64,000 bases of DNA from Betaproteobacteria bacterium (lineage in GTDB: Bacteria; Pseudomonadota; Gammaproteobacteria; Burkholderiales; Burkholderiaceae_C): assembly GCA_016704535.1 (NCBI GenBank), contig JADIZZ010000023.1, positions 248,001 to 312,000 of the forward strand, written 5' to 3'. A model generated the notes under the pieces. It did no database searches and was not told the origin of the DNA. It saw nothing but the letters and a program-made list of their open reading frames with translations. Positions 25,018 to 33,407 of this stretch are shown piece after piece; the stretch's first letter is position 1, and each line of letters opens with the position of its first letter. The translations under genes and the position numbers were made by a program.

Positions 25018-26592
25018 TCAGGTCACCGGGGCGGGGTTGAACAGGACCAGCGCGTTGTGCAGCTTCCAGTGCTCGGCCCAGGTCTTCTTGCGGCCGCTGG
25101 CGACGTCGAGCATGAAGCGGAAGAGCTCCCAGCCCACGTCCTCGATGCTGGCCGTGCCGTCGGCGATGCGGCCGGCGTTGATGTCCATCAGGTCGTGCCA
25201 GCGTCGCGCGAGTTCGCTGCGCGTGGCGACCTTGATCACCGGCACCGCGGCCAGGCCGTACGGTGTGCCGCGGCCGGTCGTGAAGACGTGCAGGTTCATG
25301 CCGGCGGCCAGTTGCAGCGTGCCGCAGATGAAGTCGCTGGCCGGCGTGGCGGCATAGGTCAGCCCCTTCGCCTTCAACTTTTCGCCCGGTGACAGCACCC
25401 CCGTGATCGGCGCCGTGCCCGACTTGACGATCGAGCCCATCGCCTTCTCGACGATGTTGCTCAGCCCGCCGGCCTTGTTGCCCGGTGTCGTGTTCGCGCT
25501 GCGGTCGGCACCGCCGCGCTGCAGGTAGGCGTCGTACCAGGCCATCTCGCGGACCATGGCCAACGCCACCTCGGGCGTGCTGGCGCGCGAAGTGAGTTGA
25601 GCTATGCCGTCGCGCACCTCGGTGGTTTCGCTGAACATGACGCTGGCGCCGGCACGCACGAGCAGGTCGGTGCAGAAGCCGACCGCAGGGTTGGCGGTCA
25701 CGCCGGAAAATGCGTCGCTGCCGCCACACTGCACGCCCACCACCAGCTCGCTGGCCGGCACCGTGACGCGGCGGCGCGCGTTCAGGCGCTGCAGGTGCGG
25801 TTCGGCCTGGCGCACGATGGCCTCGACCATGGCCATGAAGCCGACATGCGCGTCGTCCTGCAGGCGGATCACGTCCAAGACCTCCGGCCGTGCCTGGCTG
25901 GCGCCGCGCTGGTCCACCAGCGCAATGCTGCCCAGCGGCAGCAGGCGCTCGGGCTGCAGCTTCTCGCAGCCCAGGCTGACGACCATCAGCTCGCCACCGA
26001 AGTTCGGGTTCAGGCTGATGTTGCGCAGCGTGCGGATGGGCACCTCGGCGCCCGGCGCGTCGATGGCCACGCCGCAGCCGTAACCGTGCTCCAGCGCCAC
26101 CACGTCGTCGACACTCGGGTAGCGCGGCAGCAGCTCGGCCTTGATGCGCTGCACGGCAAAGGCGGTGACCCCGGCCACGCACTGCACGGTCTGCGTGAGG
26201 GCCAGGATGTTGCGGGTGCCCACGCTGCCATCGGCGTTGCGGTAACCCTCGAAGGTGTGGCCTTCCAGCGGCGGCAGCGCGGCGGGGTTCACGGTGGCCA
26301 TGGGCAGACCTTCGAGGCCTCGCGCCGCGGGCATTTCGAGCAGGCGCTCGTGCACCCAGCTGCCGGCCACGATGGGCTGCAGCGCGGAGCCGATGGTGAT
26401 GCCGTAGCGGCGCACCGGCGCGCCGGCGGCGATGTCGACGAGCGCCACCTTGTGGCCCTGCGGCACGCGGTCGCGCAACTGCAAGCCATCGGCCAGCACG
26501 CTGCCCGCGGCCAGGCCGCCGTCGTTGGCGACGATGGCCACGTTGTCGTCCGCGTGCATGCGGATGGTCAGCGGCAGTGGGCTGTCACTCAC
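25018..26592 (-). CDS. garD: Galactarate dehydratase (UxaA/GarD family)
   Basis: A 524-residue hydrolyase that removes water from galactarate to give 5-dehydro-4-deoxy-D-glucarate. An N-terminal SAF domain (about residues 1-100) is followed by the large UxaA domain with GYRNADGSVGTRN, ALEHGYGCG and QCGGSDAFSGVTANPA. Length matches GarD. The start is a GTG at 26592 with GGGAG six bases upstream. It is the last gene of an operon with an aldolase, a hydroxyacid dehydrogenase, gudD and a Bug binding protein, giving routes for both galactarate and glucarate. Altronate dehydratase is an alternative within the family, but the context favours galactarate. Confidence 0.88.
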   Translation of the reverse strand: MSDSPLPLTIRMHADDNVAIVANDGGLAAGSVLADGLQLRDRVPQGHKVALVDIAAGAPVRRYGITIGSALQPIVAGSWVHERLLEMPAARGLEGLPMATVNPAALPPLEGHTFEGYRNADGSVGTRNILALTQTVQCVAGVTAFAVQRIKAELLPRYPSVDDVVALEHGYGCGVAIDAPGAEVPIRTLRNISLNPNFGGELMVVSLGCEKLQPERLLPLGSIALVDQRGASQARPEVLDVIRLQDDAHVGFMAMVEAIVRQAEPHLQRLNARRRVTVPASELVVGVQCGGSDAFSGVTANPAVGFCTDLLVRAGASVMFSETTEVRDGIAQLTSRASTPEVALAMVREMAWYDAYLQRGGADRSANTTPGNKAGGLSNIVEKAMGSIVKSGTAPITGVLSPGEKLKAKGLTYAATPASDFICGTLQLAAGMNLHVFTTGRGTPYGLAAVPVIKVATRSELARRWHDLMDINAGRIADGTASIEDVGWELFRFMLDVASGRKKTWAEHWKLHNALVLFNPAPVT

Positions 26593-26617
26593 CGGGGGCT
26601 CCCGTTGCAGGCCGGGC

Positions 26618-26650
26618 CGCTCAATCGCCGCTCAATTGCCACTCAATGGC
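26618..26650 (-). repeat. Three tandem 11-bp units at the end of the aldolase gene
   Basis: Three consecutive 11-bp units (CGCTCAATCGC, CGCTCAATTGC, CACTCAATGGC on the plus strand) span the stop codon of the aldolase gene and the gap before garD. On the coding strand each unit contains ATTGAG or its equivalent, and the first of them carries the TGA stop. It looks like a small local duplication. Confidence 0.6.
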
Positions 26651-27431
26651 CGCTGGTGGCGGTCGGCGCCACGCCGGCGCGCATCTTCGCCATCACCTGC
26701 AGTGCCCCGGCGGCCATCAGCCGGGCGTCGGAGCTGACGGTGACGAACTGGAAGCCCTTGGCGATGCGCTTCAGCGCCGCCTCGGTGCTGCCGTTGTGGA
26801 TGCCGGCCACCACGCCATGCGCCTTGGCGCGCGCCAGGATGTGGTCCACCGCCTCGGCGGCCTTGGGGTCGAGGTCGTCGAAGGTGGGCGTGCAGCCCAG
26901 CGCCAGCGAGAGGTCCGACGGGCCGATGTAGATCGCGTCCAGGCCTTCCACCGACAGGATGTCGTCGAGGTTGTCGAGCGCGGCCGCGGTCTCGATCATC
27001 GCGAAGGTGACGATGGTGGCGTTGGCGTGCTGTGGGTAGTCGGGGCCGCTGTAGAGCAGCGCCCGCACCGGCCCGAAGCTGCGTGTGCCCTGCGGCGCGT
27101 AATGCGTGTAGGCCACCAGCTTCTGCGCGTCCTCGCGTGTGTTGACCATCGGGCAGATCACGCCGTAGGCGCCGGCGTCCAGCGTCTTCATCAGGATGCC
27201 GGGCTCGAGCCAGGGCACGCGCACCACCGGCACGGTGGGCGTGGTGCTGATGGCCTGCAGCATCGTCACCATGGCGGGGTAGTCGACGACACCGTGCTGC
27301 AGGTCGATGGTCAGCGTGTCCCAGCCCTGGTGGGCCATGGTCTCTGCCGAAAAGCTGTTGGGGATGGCGAGCCAGCCGTTGACGGCGGCGCCGCCGGTCT
27401 TCCAGATCTCGCGCAGGCGGTTGCTTCTCAT
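26643..27431 (-). CDS. garL: HpcH/HpaI-family aldolase, probably 2-dehydro-3-deoxyglucarate aldolase
   Basis: A 262-residue class II aldolase with the family's divalent-metal and substrate features: DLQHGVVDY, the conserved arginine in VRVPW, MIETAAAL with the metal glutamate, and YIGPSDLSLALG with the metal aspartate. In the galactarate/glucarate pathway GarL splits 5-dehydro-4-deoxyglucarate into pyruvate and tartronate semialdehyde, and both dehydratases for that substrate flank it. Related aldolases act on other 2-keto-3-deoxy acids, so the exact substrate is inferred from context. The ATG at 27431 is 19 bases after the dehydrogenase stop. Confidence 0.82.
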   Translation of the reverse strand: MRSNRLREIWKTGGAAVNGWLAIPNSFSAETMAHQGWDTLTIDLQHGVVDYPAMVTMLQAISTTPTVPVVRVPWLEPGILMKTLDAGAYGVICPMVNTREDAQKLVAYTHYAPQGTRSFGPVRALLYSGPDYPQHANATIVTFAMIETAAALDNLDDILSVEGLDAIYIGPSDLSLALGCTPTFDDLDPKAAEAVDHILARAKAHGVVAGIHNGSTEAALKRIAKGFQFVTVSSDARLMAAGALQVMAKMRAGVAPTATSGH

Positions 27432-27450
27432 GGTGGGTTCCGTTTGTGGC

Positions 27451-28383
27451 TCAAGGCGCCGCGGAGACCAGGTGGCCCGTGGCGAAGAAGCTGTGCAGGT
27501 TGTCGAACACGCGGTCGGCCATGGCCTGCCGGGTTTGGTGGGTGGCGCTGGCAATGTGCGGCAGCAGCACCACGTTGTCCAGCGCCCTCAGCGCCGCAGG
27601 CACCTGCGGCTCGTCCTCGAACACGTCCAGGCCCGCGCCGGCGATGCGGCGCTGCTGCAGCGCCAGCACGAGCGCGGCTTCGTCGACCACCGAGCCACGG
27701 GCGACGTTGACGAGGTAGCCCTCGGGGCCCAGCGCGTCCAGCACTGCGGCGTTGATCAGGTGGCGCGTGCCGGCGCCGCCGGCGGTGATGACGACCAGGA
27801 AGTGGGCCCAGCGCGCCAGTTCCAGCAGCTGCGGCTCGTGCGGCCAGGGCACGTCGGCCACGGGGCGGCGTGCGTGGTAGCGCACGTCCATCGCGAAGCC
27901 GGTGGAGCGCTGCGCGATGGCGCGGCCGATGCGCCCCATGCCCACCAGCCCCAGCCGCGCGCCGCTGACCTTGCGCCCCAGCGGGAAGGCGCCCTTGAGC
28001 CAGTCGCCGCGGCGCACGAAGCGGTCGGCGGTGCTGAAGCCGCGCGCCACGTCGATGAGCAGGCCAAAGGCGGTGTCGGCCACGCAGTCGTTGAGCACGT
28101 CGGGCGTGTAGCCGACCGGGATGCCACGGGCCTGGGCCGCGGCGACGTCGATCCTGTCGAGCCCGACGCCGAAGCTGGAGATGACCCTCAGCGCGGGCAG
28201 GGCGCTGATCAGCGCCGCATCCGCGCCGACAGCGGCCGAGGTGACGAGGCCGACGAAGTCCGCGCCGTGCGCGGCGAGGAAGGCCGCGCGGTCGGGCTGT
28301 TCGTTCAGCGTCGTCAGCCTGTAGTGGGCAGCCAGCCGCGCCAGCAGCGGGGGCGGCAGGCGTCCGACGTTCAGCAGCGTCAT
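27451..28383 (-). CDS. D-isomer-specific 2-hydroxyacid dehydrogenase
   Basis: A 310-residue NAD(P)-dependent dehydrogenase. The dinucleotide motif is GLVGMGRIGRAIAQR; the catalytic arginine, glutamate and histidine are seen in NVARGSVVDE, GLDVFEDEPQVP and LLPHIASAT. Such enzymes reduce glyoxylate, hydroxypyruvate or related 2-keto acids. In this operon the aldolase yields tartronate semialdehyde, normally reduced by GarR, which is a different family and absent here; this enzyme may act on tartronate semialdehyde or its isomer hydroxypyruvate. That role is inferred. The start could be ATG 28383 (chosen, MTLLNVGRLPPPL) or ATG 28419; neither has a clear ribosome binding site. Confidence 0.85.
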   Translation of the reverse strand: MTLLNVGRLPPPLLARLAAHYRLTTLNEQPDRAAFLAAHGADFVGLVTSAAVGADAALISALPALRVISSFGVGLDRIDVAAAQARGIPVGYTPDVLNDCVADTAFGLLIDVARGFSTADRFVRRGDWLKGAFPLGRKVSGARLGLVGMGRIGRAIAQRSTGFAMDVRYHARRPVADVPWPHEPQLLELARWAHFLVVITAGGAGTRHLINAAVLDALGPEGYLVNVARGSVVDEAALVLALQQRRIAGAGLDVFEDEPQVPAALRALDNVVLLPHIASATHQTRQAMADRVFDNLHSFFATGHLVSAAP

Positions 28384-28446
28384 CAAGGCTTGGGGTCTCG
28401 CAGGGATGCCAGGCACCATGAGGTTCGCGACACCGGCAGGGGGGGG

Positions 28447-28572
28447 TCAGTCGACCGAGATCTTGCGCTCGCGGATGATCTGCGTGTAGCGCTTGCGGTC
28501 GGCTTCGATCATCTGGGCGAAGACGCTGCCGGCAAAGGCCAGCAGCGCGGTGGCAAGAAGGCGCTTGTGCAT
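28447..28572 (-). pseudogene. Collapsed relic of a Bug/TctC-type binding protein gene (41 codons)
   Basis: This open frame encodes a complete signal peptide, MHKRLLATALLAFAGSVFAQ, joined directly to MIEADRKRYTQIIRERKISV, which looks like the last part of a Bug-family periplasmic binding protein. About 260 residues of the binding domain are missing, in frame. The probable join is at the residues F-A-Q, found at both the end of the signal and in the C-terminal helix of such proteins. It lies between gudD and the dehydrogenase, where a second Bug gene would be expected. Whether the 41-residue product is made is unknown; no strong ribosome binding site is seen. Confidence 0.65.
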
Positions 28573-28599
28573 GGTGGGGACTTTCAGCAAATGGTGGGG

Positions 28600-29934
28600 T
28601 CAGCGGTCCAGCGCGGGCCGCTTCGGGTCGAAACGCCAGCCGGGCACGAGGTACTGCATCGCCATGGCGTCGTCGCGCGCGCCCAGGCCGTGCTGCAGGT
28701 AGAGCCGGTGCGCCTTCTCGACTTCGGCCATGTCGAGCTCGACGCCCAAGCCCGGCGCGTTCGGCACCTGCACGTGGCCGCCGACGATCTGCAGCGGCTC
28801 CTTCGTCAGGCGCTGGCCGTCCTGCCAGATCCAGTGCGTGTCGATGGCGGTGACTTTCCCCGGCGCAGCGGCGCCGACATGGGTGAACATGGCCAGCGAC
28901 ACGTCGAAGTGGTTGTTCGAGTGCGAGCCCCAGGTCAGGCCCCAATCGCGGCAGGTCTGCGCCACGCGCACGCTGCCGGCCATGGTCCAGAAATGCGGGT
29001 CGGCCAGCGGGATGTCGACACTCTGCAGCGCCAGCGCGTGGGCCAGCTGGCGCCAGTCGGTGGCGATCATGTTGGTGGCCGTGGGCAGGCCCGTGGCGCG
29101 GCGAAACTCGGCCATCACCTCGCGTCCCGAAAAGCCGTCTTCGGCGCCGCAGGGGTCCTCGGCATAGGCGACGACACCCTTCATGTCGCGCATCAGCCGG
29201 ATGGCGTCCTTCAGCCGCCAGCCGCCGTTGGGGTCGAGCGTCACGCGCGCCTGCGGAAAACGTTCGTGCAGCGCCCTCACCGCTTCGATCTCTTCGTCGC
29301 CGCGCAGCACGCCACCCTTGAGCTTGAAGTCGTTGAAGCCGTAGCGTTCGCGCGCCGCTTCGGCCAGACGCACCACGGCCTCGGGCGTCATCGCAGCTTC
29401 GTGGCGCAGGCGGCACCAGGCGTCGGCGTGTGTGGGGTCGGTGACGTAAGGCAGGTCGGTCTGCGTGCGGTCGCCGACGAAGAACAGGTAGCCCAGCATC
29501 TCGACCGCGTCGCGCTGCTGGCCCTCGCCCAGCAAGGCCGCCACCGGCACGCCCAGGTGCTGGCCCAGCAGGTCGAGCAGTGCACATTCGATGGCCGTGA
29601 CGGCATGGATGGTGGTGCGCAGGTCGAAGGTCTGCTGGCCGCGGCCGCCGCTGTCGCGGTCGGCGAAGGCCTGCTGCACCTGCTGCAGCACACGATGGTG
29701 CGCGCCCAGCGGCTGGCCGACGACGAGTGCGGCGCTGTCCTGCAGCGTCTGGCGGATCTTCTCGCCGCCCGGCACCTCGCCCACGCCGGTGCGGCCGGCG
29801 CTGTCCTGCAGGATCAGCAGGTTGCGCGTGAAGAAGGGCCCGTGCGCGCCGCTCAGGTTGAGCAGCATGCTGTCGCGGCCGGCGACCGGGATCACGCGCA
29901 ACGCGGTGACCACCGGGGTGGAAGGCAGACTCAT
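28600..29934 (-). CDS. gudD: Glucarate dehydratase
   Basis: A 444-residue member of the enolase superfamily (mandelate racemase branch) that dehydrates D-glucarate to 5-dehydro-4-deoxyglucarate. Visible residues: the catalytic lysine in DFKLKGGV, metal ligands in TLDPNGGWRL and YAEDPCG, TNMIATDW, and the catalytic histidine in GSHSNNHFDVS. Length equals that of known GudD. It follows the Bug gene by 20 bases. Together with GarD it lets both galactarate and glucarate enter the same intermediate. Confidence 0.93.
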   Translation of the reverse strand: MSLPSTPVVTALRVIPVAGRDSMLLNLSGAHGPFFTRNLLILQDSAGRTGVGEVPGGEKIRQTLQDSAALVVGQPLGAHHRVLQQVQQAFADRDSGGRGQQTFDLRTTIHAVTAIECALLDLLGQHLGVPVAALLGEGQQRDAVEMLGYLFFVGDRTQTDLPYVTDPTHADAWCRLRHEAAMTPEAVVRLAEAARERYGFNDFKLKGGVLRGDEEIEAVRALHERFPQARVTLDPNGGWRLKDAIRLMRDMKGVVAYAEDPCGAEDGFSGREVMAEFRRATGLPTATNMIATDWRQLAHALALQSVDIPLADPHFWTMAGSVRVAQTCRDWGLTWGSHSNNHFDVSLAMFTHVGAAAPGKVTAIDTHWIWQDGQRLTKEPLQIVGGHVQVPNAPGLGVELDMAEVEKAHRLYLQHGLGARDDAMAMQYLVPGWRFDPKRPALDR

Positions 29935-29954
29935 CTCGGCAGGCCTGCGCGGGC

Positions 29955-30914
29955 TCAGTCTGCGGTGATCTTTCCTACCTCGATCACCTTCTTCCAGCGC
30001 GCGAACTCGGCGGCCTGGAAGGCGGTGAACTGCGCCGGCGTGTTGCCCACGATCTCGAAGCCCAGGCCCAGCAGCTTGGCCTTCACCTCCGGGTCGTTCA
30101 GCCCCGCCACCAGGGCCTCGTGCAGCCGGGCCTTGATGTCCGCCGGCAGCCCCTTGGGCGCGGCGAAGGCCTGCCAGGAATAGACGTTGACGCCCTTCAC
30201 GCCGGCCTCTTCCATCGTCGGCACGTCGGGAAGCAGCGGCGAGCGCTTTTCGCTGGTGATGGCCAGCGCACGCAGCTTGCCGCCCTTGATGTTGGGCAGG
30301 CCGGTGTTGATGTTCATGAAAGTCGCGTCCACCTGCGCGCCCAGCAGGTCGGCCATCGCCGGCGCGCCGCCCTTGTAGGGCACGTGCAGGCCGCTCGTGC
30401 CCGTCTGCTGCCAGAACAGTTCGGCCGTGAGGTGGTCGCTGGAGCCGTTGCCCGACGAAGCGAAGCTCATCTTGCCCGGGTTGGCCCGGTGGTAGGCGAT
30501 GACGTCGGCCAGCGTCTTGTGCGGCGAAGAGGCCGGCACCGCCAGCACGTTGGGCGCCTGCACGGCGACGCTGATGTAGTCGAAGTCCTTCAGCGCGTCG
30601 TAGGGCACGCTCTTGATGAGGTGCGGCGCGATGACGAAGGGCCCCAGCGACGAGACGAAGACCGTGTAGCCGTCGGGCGCGGCGCGCTTGACGATGCCCC
30701 CACCCACCGTGCCCGTGGCGCCGGCCTTGTTCTCGACGATGAACGTGCCGCCCAGCTTTTCCTGCAGCTTCGGCGCCAGCGTGCGGGCGATGAGGTCGGT
30801 GGAGCCCCCCGGCGGGAAGGGCACGAGCAGGGTCACGGGCTTGGTGGGCCAGGCCTGCGCGAGCGCGCCGGTGGCGGCCACGGCGAGGGCCAGCGTGGTC
30901 AGCAGCTTTTTCAT
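29955..30914 (-). CDS. Bug/TctC-family periplasmic binding protein
   Basis: A 319-residue protein with a signal peptide (MKKLLTTLALAVAATGALA, cleavage near residue 19) and the Bug fold: WPTKPVTLLVPFPPGGSTDL, the ENKAGATGTVGG loop and YKGGAPAMADLLGAQVD. Such proteins bind carboxylic acids in the periplasm for TctAB-type transporters or for sensing; the genes around it suggest galactarate or glucarate as ligand. AAGGAG precedes the ATG. It is the first gene of the operon, 32 bases downstream of the nearer of two LacI-type operators. No TctA or TctB gene is present in the window. Confidence 0.93.
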   Translation of the reverse strand: MKKLLTTLALAVAATGALAQAWPTKPVTLLVPFPPGGSTDLIARTLAPKLQEKLGGTFIVENKAGATGTVGGGIVKRAAPDGYTVFVSSLGPFVIAPHLIKSVPYDALKDFDYISVAVQAPNVLAVPASSPHKTLADVIAYHRANPGKMSFASSGNGSSDHLTAELFWQQTGTSGLHVPYKGGAPAMADLLGAQVDATFMNINTGLPNIKGGKLRALAITSEKRSPLLPDVPTMEEAGVKGVNVYSWQAFAAPKGLPADIKARLHEALVAGLNDPEVKAKLLGLGFEIVGNTPAQFTAFQAAEFARWKKVIEVGKITAD

Positions 30915-30946
30915 GTCGAGGTCTCCTTGAAGGTTGAGGCGCCTAC

Positions 30947-30984
30947 GGTAGCGCTACCAAATGTGGGTCTATGGTAGCGCTACC
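30947..30984 (-). promoter_or_regulatory. Two identical LacI-type operators before the galactarate/glucarate operon
   Basis: The 12-bp palindrome GGTAGCGCTACC occurs twice, at 30947-30958 and 30973-30984, with centres 26 bp apart, between the Bug gene and the lacI-family gene. The central CG and full symmetry are typical of LacI/GalR-family operators. A third, one-mismatch copy lies before lacI itself. Binding by the neighbouring LacI protein is inferred. Confidence 0.85.
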
Positions 30985-31017
30985 TAATTCGACCTGCAAG
31001 CACCTTCTATCCCGGGA

Positions 31018-32057
31018 TTACCCTGATCGGGTGCTCTGCCGCTCGACGATCGAAAAGCCGATGTCGATCACTCGCTCGGGCACGGCCCGTCCCTCGGCGC
31101 GTTCGACGATGAATTGCGCCGCCTGGCGGCCGATGGCGGCGCCCTTGATGTGCACGGTGGTCAGCGCGGGGTCGACGTCGGCGGCGAACTCCAGGTCGCC
31201 GAAGCCCACCACGGCCAGCTGGGCCGGCACCGGCAGACCGCGGACCCGTGCCTCGGTCAGCACACCCAGCGCCAGCAGGTCGGAACTGCAGAACACGGCG
31301 TCAGTGCCGGGCGCGTTGCGCAGCAATTCGGCCAGGCCCGCGCGCCCGCCCTTCAGCGTCGTCGGTGCGGGCACGTGCACCACGGCCACCCCGGGCAGGC
31401 CCAGCGCCTGCGCGGCTGCGGCGAAGGCGCCCGCGCGCCGCCGCGCGCGTTCGTCGTCACCCGCCACCACGCCGAGGTGGCGGTGGCCCTTGCCGTGCAG
31501 GAAGTGGCCACTTCGCGTCCCACCTCGACATGCGAGAAGCCGACCAGCATGTCGATGGGCGTGGGCGTGAGGTCCCAGGTCTCGACCACCGGGATGCCGC
31601 AGGCCAGCAGGCGGCGCCGACCTTCCGTGGAGTGCAGGATGCCGGTGAGCACGATGCCGTCGGGCCGGCGGCCGATGATGGCCTCGAGCAGCGCGTCCTC
31701 GCGCGACCCGGCGTAACCCGACTGGCCCAGCATCAGTTGGTAGCCGCGCTCGGCCAGCGCCTCCGTGAGCGACTGCACGGTCTCCAGGAACACCGGCCCG
31801 GCGATGGTGGGCACCACGGCCGCCACCAGCCGGCTGCGCGCCGAAGCCAGCCCGCCGGCCAGGCGGTTGGGCACGTAGCCGGTGCGCGCCACGGCGTCGG
31901 CCACCTTCTGCCGTACCTCCGGCGAGACCTGGGCCGGCGTGTTCAGCGCCCGCGACGCGGTGATGGGCGCCACGCCGGCCAGCCGGGCCACGTCGTGCAG
32001 CGTGACGGCGCCGCTGCCGCGGCGGGCGCGTCGGGCGGGGGCGGATTCTGCAGCCAT
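31018..32057 (-). pseudogene. LacI-family repressor gene with a one-base frameshift
   Basis: The first part (start ATG 32057) encodes a LacI helix-turn-helix, VTLHDVARLAGVAPITASRALN, the hinge and most of the first periplasmic-binding-like lobe up to GFSHVEVGREVA. The rest of the family sequence (HGKGHRHLGVVAGDDERARR, then FCSSDLLALGVLTEA and the C-terminus ERQSTRSG) continues in another frame. Restoring one C near 31506-31509 joins the two into a normal protein of about 345 residues (GREVAHFLHGKGH). It is therefore either a recently inactivated repressor or a sequencing error. It precedes the galactarate/glucarate operon and its operators, and one operator copy lies before its own start. Confidence 0.85.
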
Positions 32058-32071
32058 GTCGGGATGTTAAT

Positions 32072-32083
32072 GGCAGCGCTACC
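32072..32083 (-). promoter_or_regulatory. LacI-type operator upstream of the lacI gene
   Basis: GGCAGCGCTACC differs by one base from the palindrome repeated before the Bug gene. It lies 15 bases upstream of the lacI ATG and suggests autoregulation by the same repressor. Confidence 0.7.
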
Positions 32084-32141
32084 GTCCGGCCGCTGCCGTG
32101 TTCGGTCTCGATTGCTGACGCCCCGGCAGGCAGCGCCCCCG

Positions 32142-33344
32142 TCAGGCGCGTTCCAGCACCATGGCGATGCCCTGCCCCACGCCGATGCACATCGTGCACA
32201 GCGCGTAGCGCCCGCCGGTGGCGTGCAGCCGATTGACGGCCGTCGTCGCCAGCCTGGCGCCCGAGGCGCCCAGGGGGTGGCCCAGGGCGATGGCGCCGCC
32301 CCAGGCGTTGACGCGCGCGTCGTCGTCGGCCAGACCCAGCAGGCGCAGCACGGCCAGGCCTTGCGCGGCGAAGGCTTCGTTGAGCTCGATGACATCCATC
32401 TGCGCCAGCGACAGGCCCGTCTGCGCCAGCACCTTGTGCGTCGCCGGCGCGGGGCCGATGCCCATGACGCGCGGCGCCACGCCGGCCGTGGCCATGCCGA
32501 GCACACGCGCCCTGGGCGTCAGGCCGTGTTTCGCAGCGGCGGCCTCGTCGGCCAGCAGCAGCGCGCAGGCGCCGTCGTTCACGCCGCTGGCGTTGCCGGC
32601 GGTCACCGTGCCGTCGGGGCGCACCACGCCCTTCAGCTTGGCCAGCGCGTCCAGGCTGGTGGCGCGCGGGTGCTCGTCGGTATCGACGACGAGGGCCTCG
32701 CCCTTCTTCTGCGCCACGCTCACCGGCGTGATCTCGCGCGCCAGGTGGCCGGCCTGCTGCGCCGCCACGGCCTTCAGCTGACTGGCCAGCGCCATGCGGT
32801 CTTGCGCATCGCGCTCGATGCCGTACTCCACGGCCACGTTCTCGGCCGTCTCGGGCATGCTGTCGACGCCGTACTGCGCCTTCATCAGCCGGTTGACGAA
32901 GCGCCAGCCGATGGTGGTGTCGTGCACGGCGCTGGCGCGGCTGAAGGCGCTCTCGGCCTTGGGCATGACGAAAGGCGCGCGGCTCATGCTCTCGACGCCG
33001 CCAGCGACCATCAGCGCCGCCTCGCCGGCGCGGATGGCACGTGCGGCCGTGCCCACCGCGTCGAGGCCCGAGCCGCACAGGCGGTTGATCGTCGCGCCCG
33101 GCACCACCGTTGGCAGCCCCGCCAGCAGCAGCGACATGCGCGCGACGTTGCGGTTGTCCTCACCGGCCTGGTTTGCGCAGCCGAACAGCACGTCGTTCAC
33201 CGCCGACCAGTCCACGCCCGGGTTGCGCGCCATCAGCGCACGCAGCGGCACCGCGCCGAGGTCGTCGGTGCGCACGCTGCTCAAAGCACCGCCGTAGCGG
33301 CCGATGGGGGTACGGATGGCGTCGCAGATGAAGGCGTGTGTCAT
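32142..33344 (-). CDS. pcaF: Thiolase, probably beta-ketoadipyl-CoA thiolase
   Basis: A 400-residue thiolase with the nucleophilic cysteine in INRLCGSGLDAVGTAARAI, the NEAFAAQ motif, the histidine of GGAIALGHPLGASGAR and the second active-site cysteine in CTMCIGVGQG. The N-terminal FICDAIRTPIGRYGGAL and the tail GQGIAMVLER resemble PcaF/PaaJ, which cleave 3-oxoadipyl-CoA to succinyl-CoA and acetyl-CoA. General acetyl-CoA acetyltransferase is the alternative. It stands alone upstream of lacI with no other aromatic-acid gene nearby, so its pathway cannot be settled here. Confidence 0.82.
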   Translation of the reverse strand: MTHAFICDAIRTPIGRYGGALSSVRTDDLGAVPLRALMARNPGVDWSAVNDVLFGCANQAGEDNRNVARMSLLLAGLPTVVPGATINRLCGSGLDAVGTAARAIRAGEAALMVAGGVESMSRAPFVMPKAESAFSRASAVHDTTIGWRFVNRLMKAQYGVDSMPETAENVAVEYGIERDAQDRMALASQLKAVAAQQAGHLAREITPVSVAQKKGEALVVDTDEHPRATSLDALAKLKGVVRPDGTVTAGNASGVNDGACALLLADEAAAAKHGLTPRARVLGMATAGVAPRVMGIGPAPATHKVLAQTGLSLAQMDVIELNEAFAAQGLAVLRLLGLADDDARVNAWGGAIALGHPLGASGARLATTAVNRLHATGGRYALCTMCIGVGQGIAMVLERA

Positions 33345-33407
33345 GGGCCGTGATGGTAGGGCGCCGGGTGATGGCCGGCACGGTCCTGCAGCCTGCGCGC
33401 CGTGGGC

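Noticed and set aside
27307..30183. A 958-codon plus-strand open frame across the galactarate/glucarate operon
   Set aside because: It runs antisense to several recognised genes and crosses their boundaries; a shadow of biased codon use.
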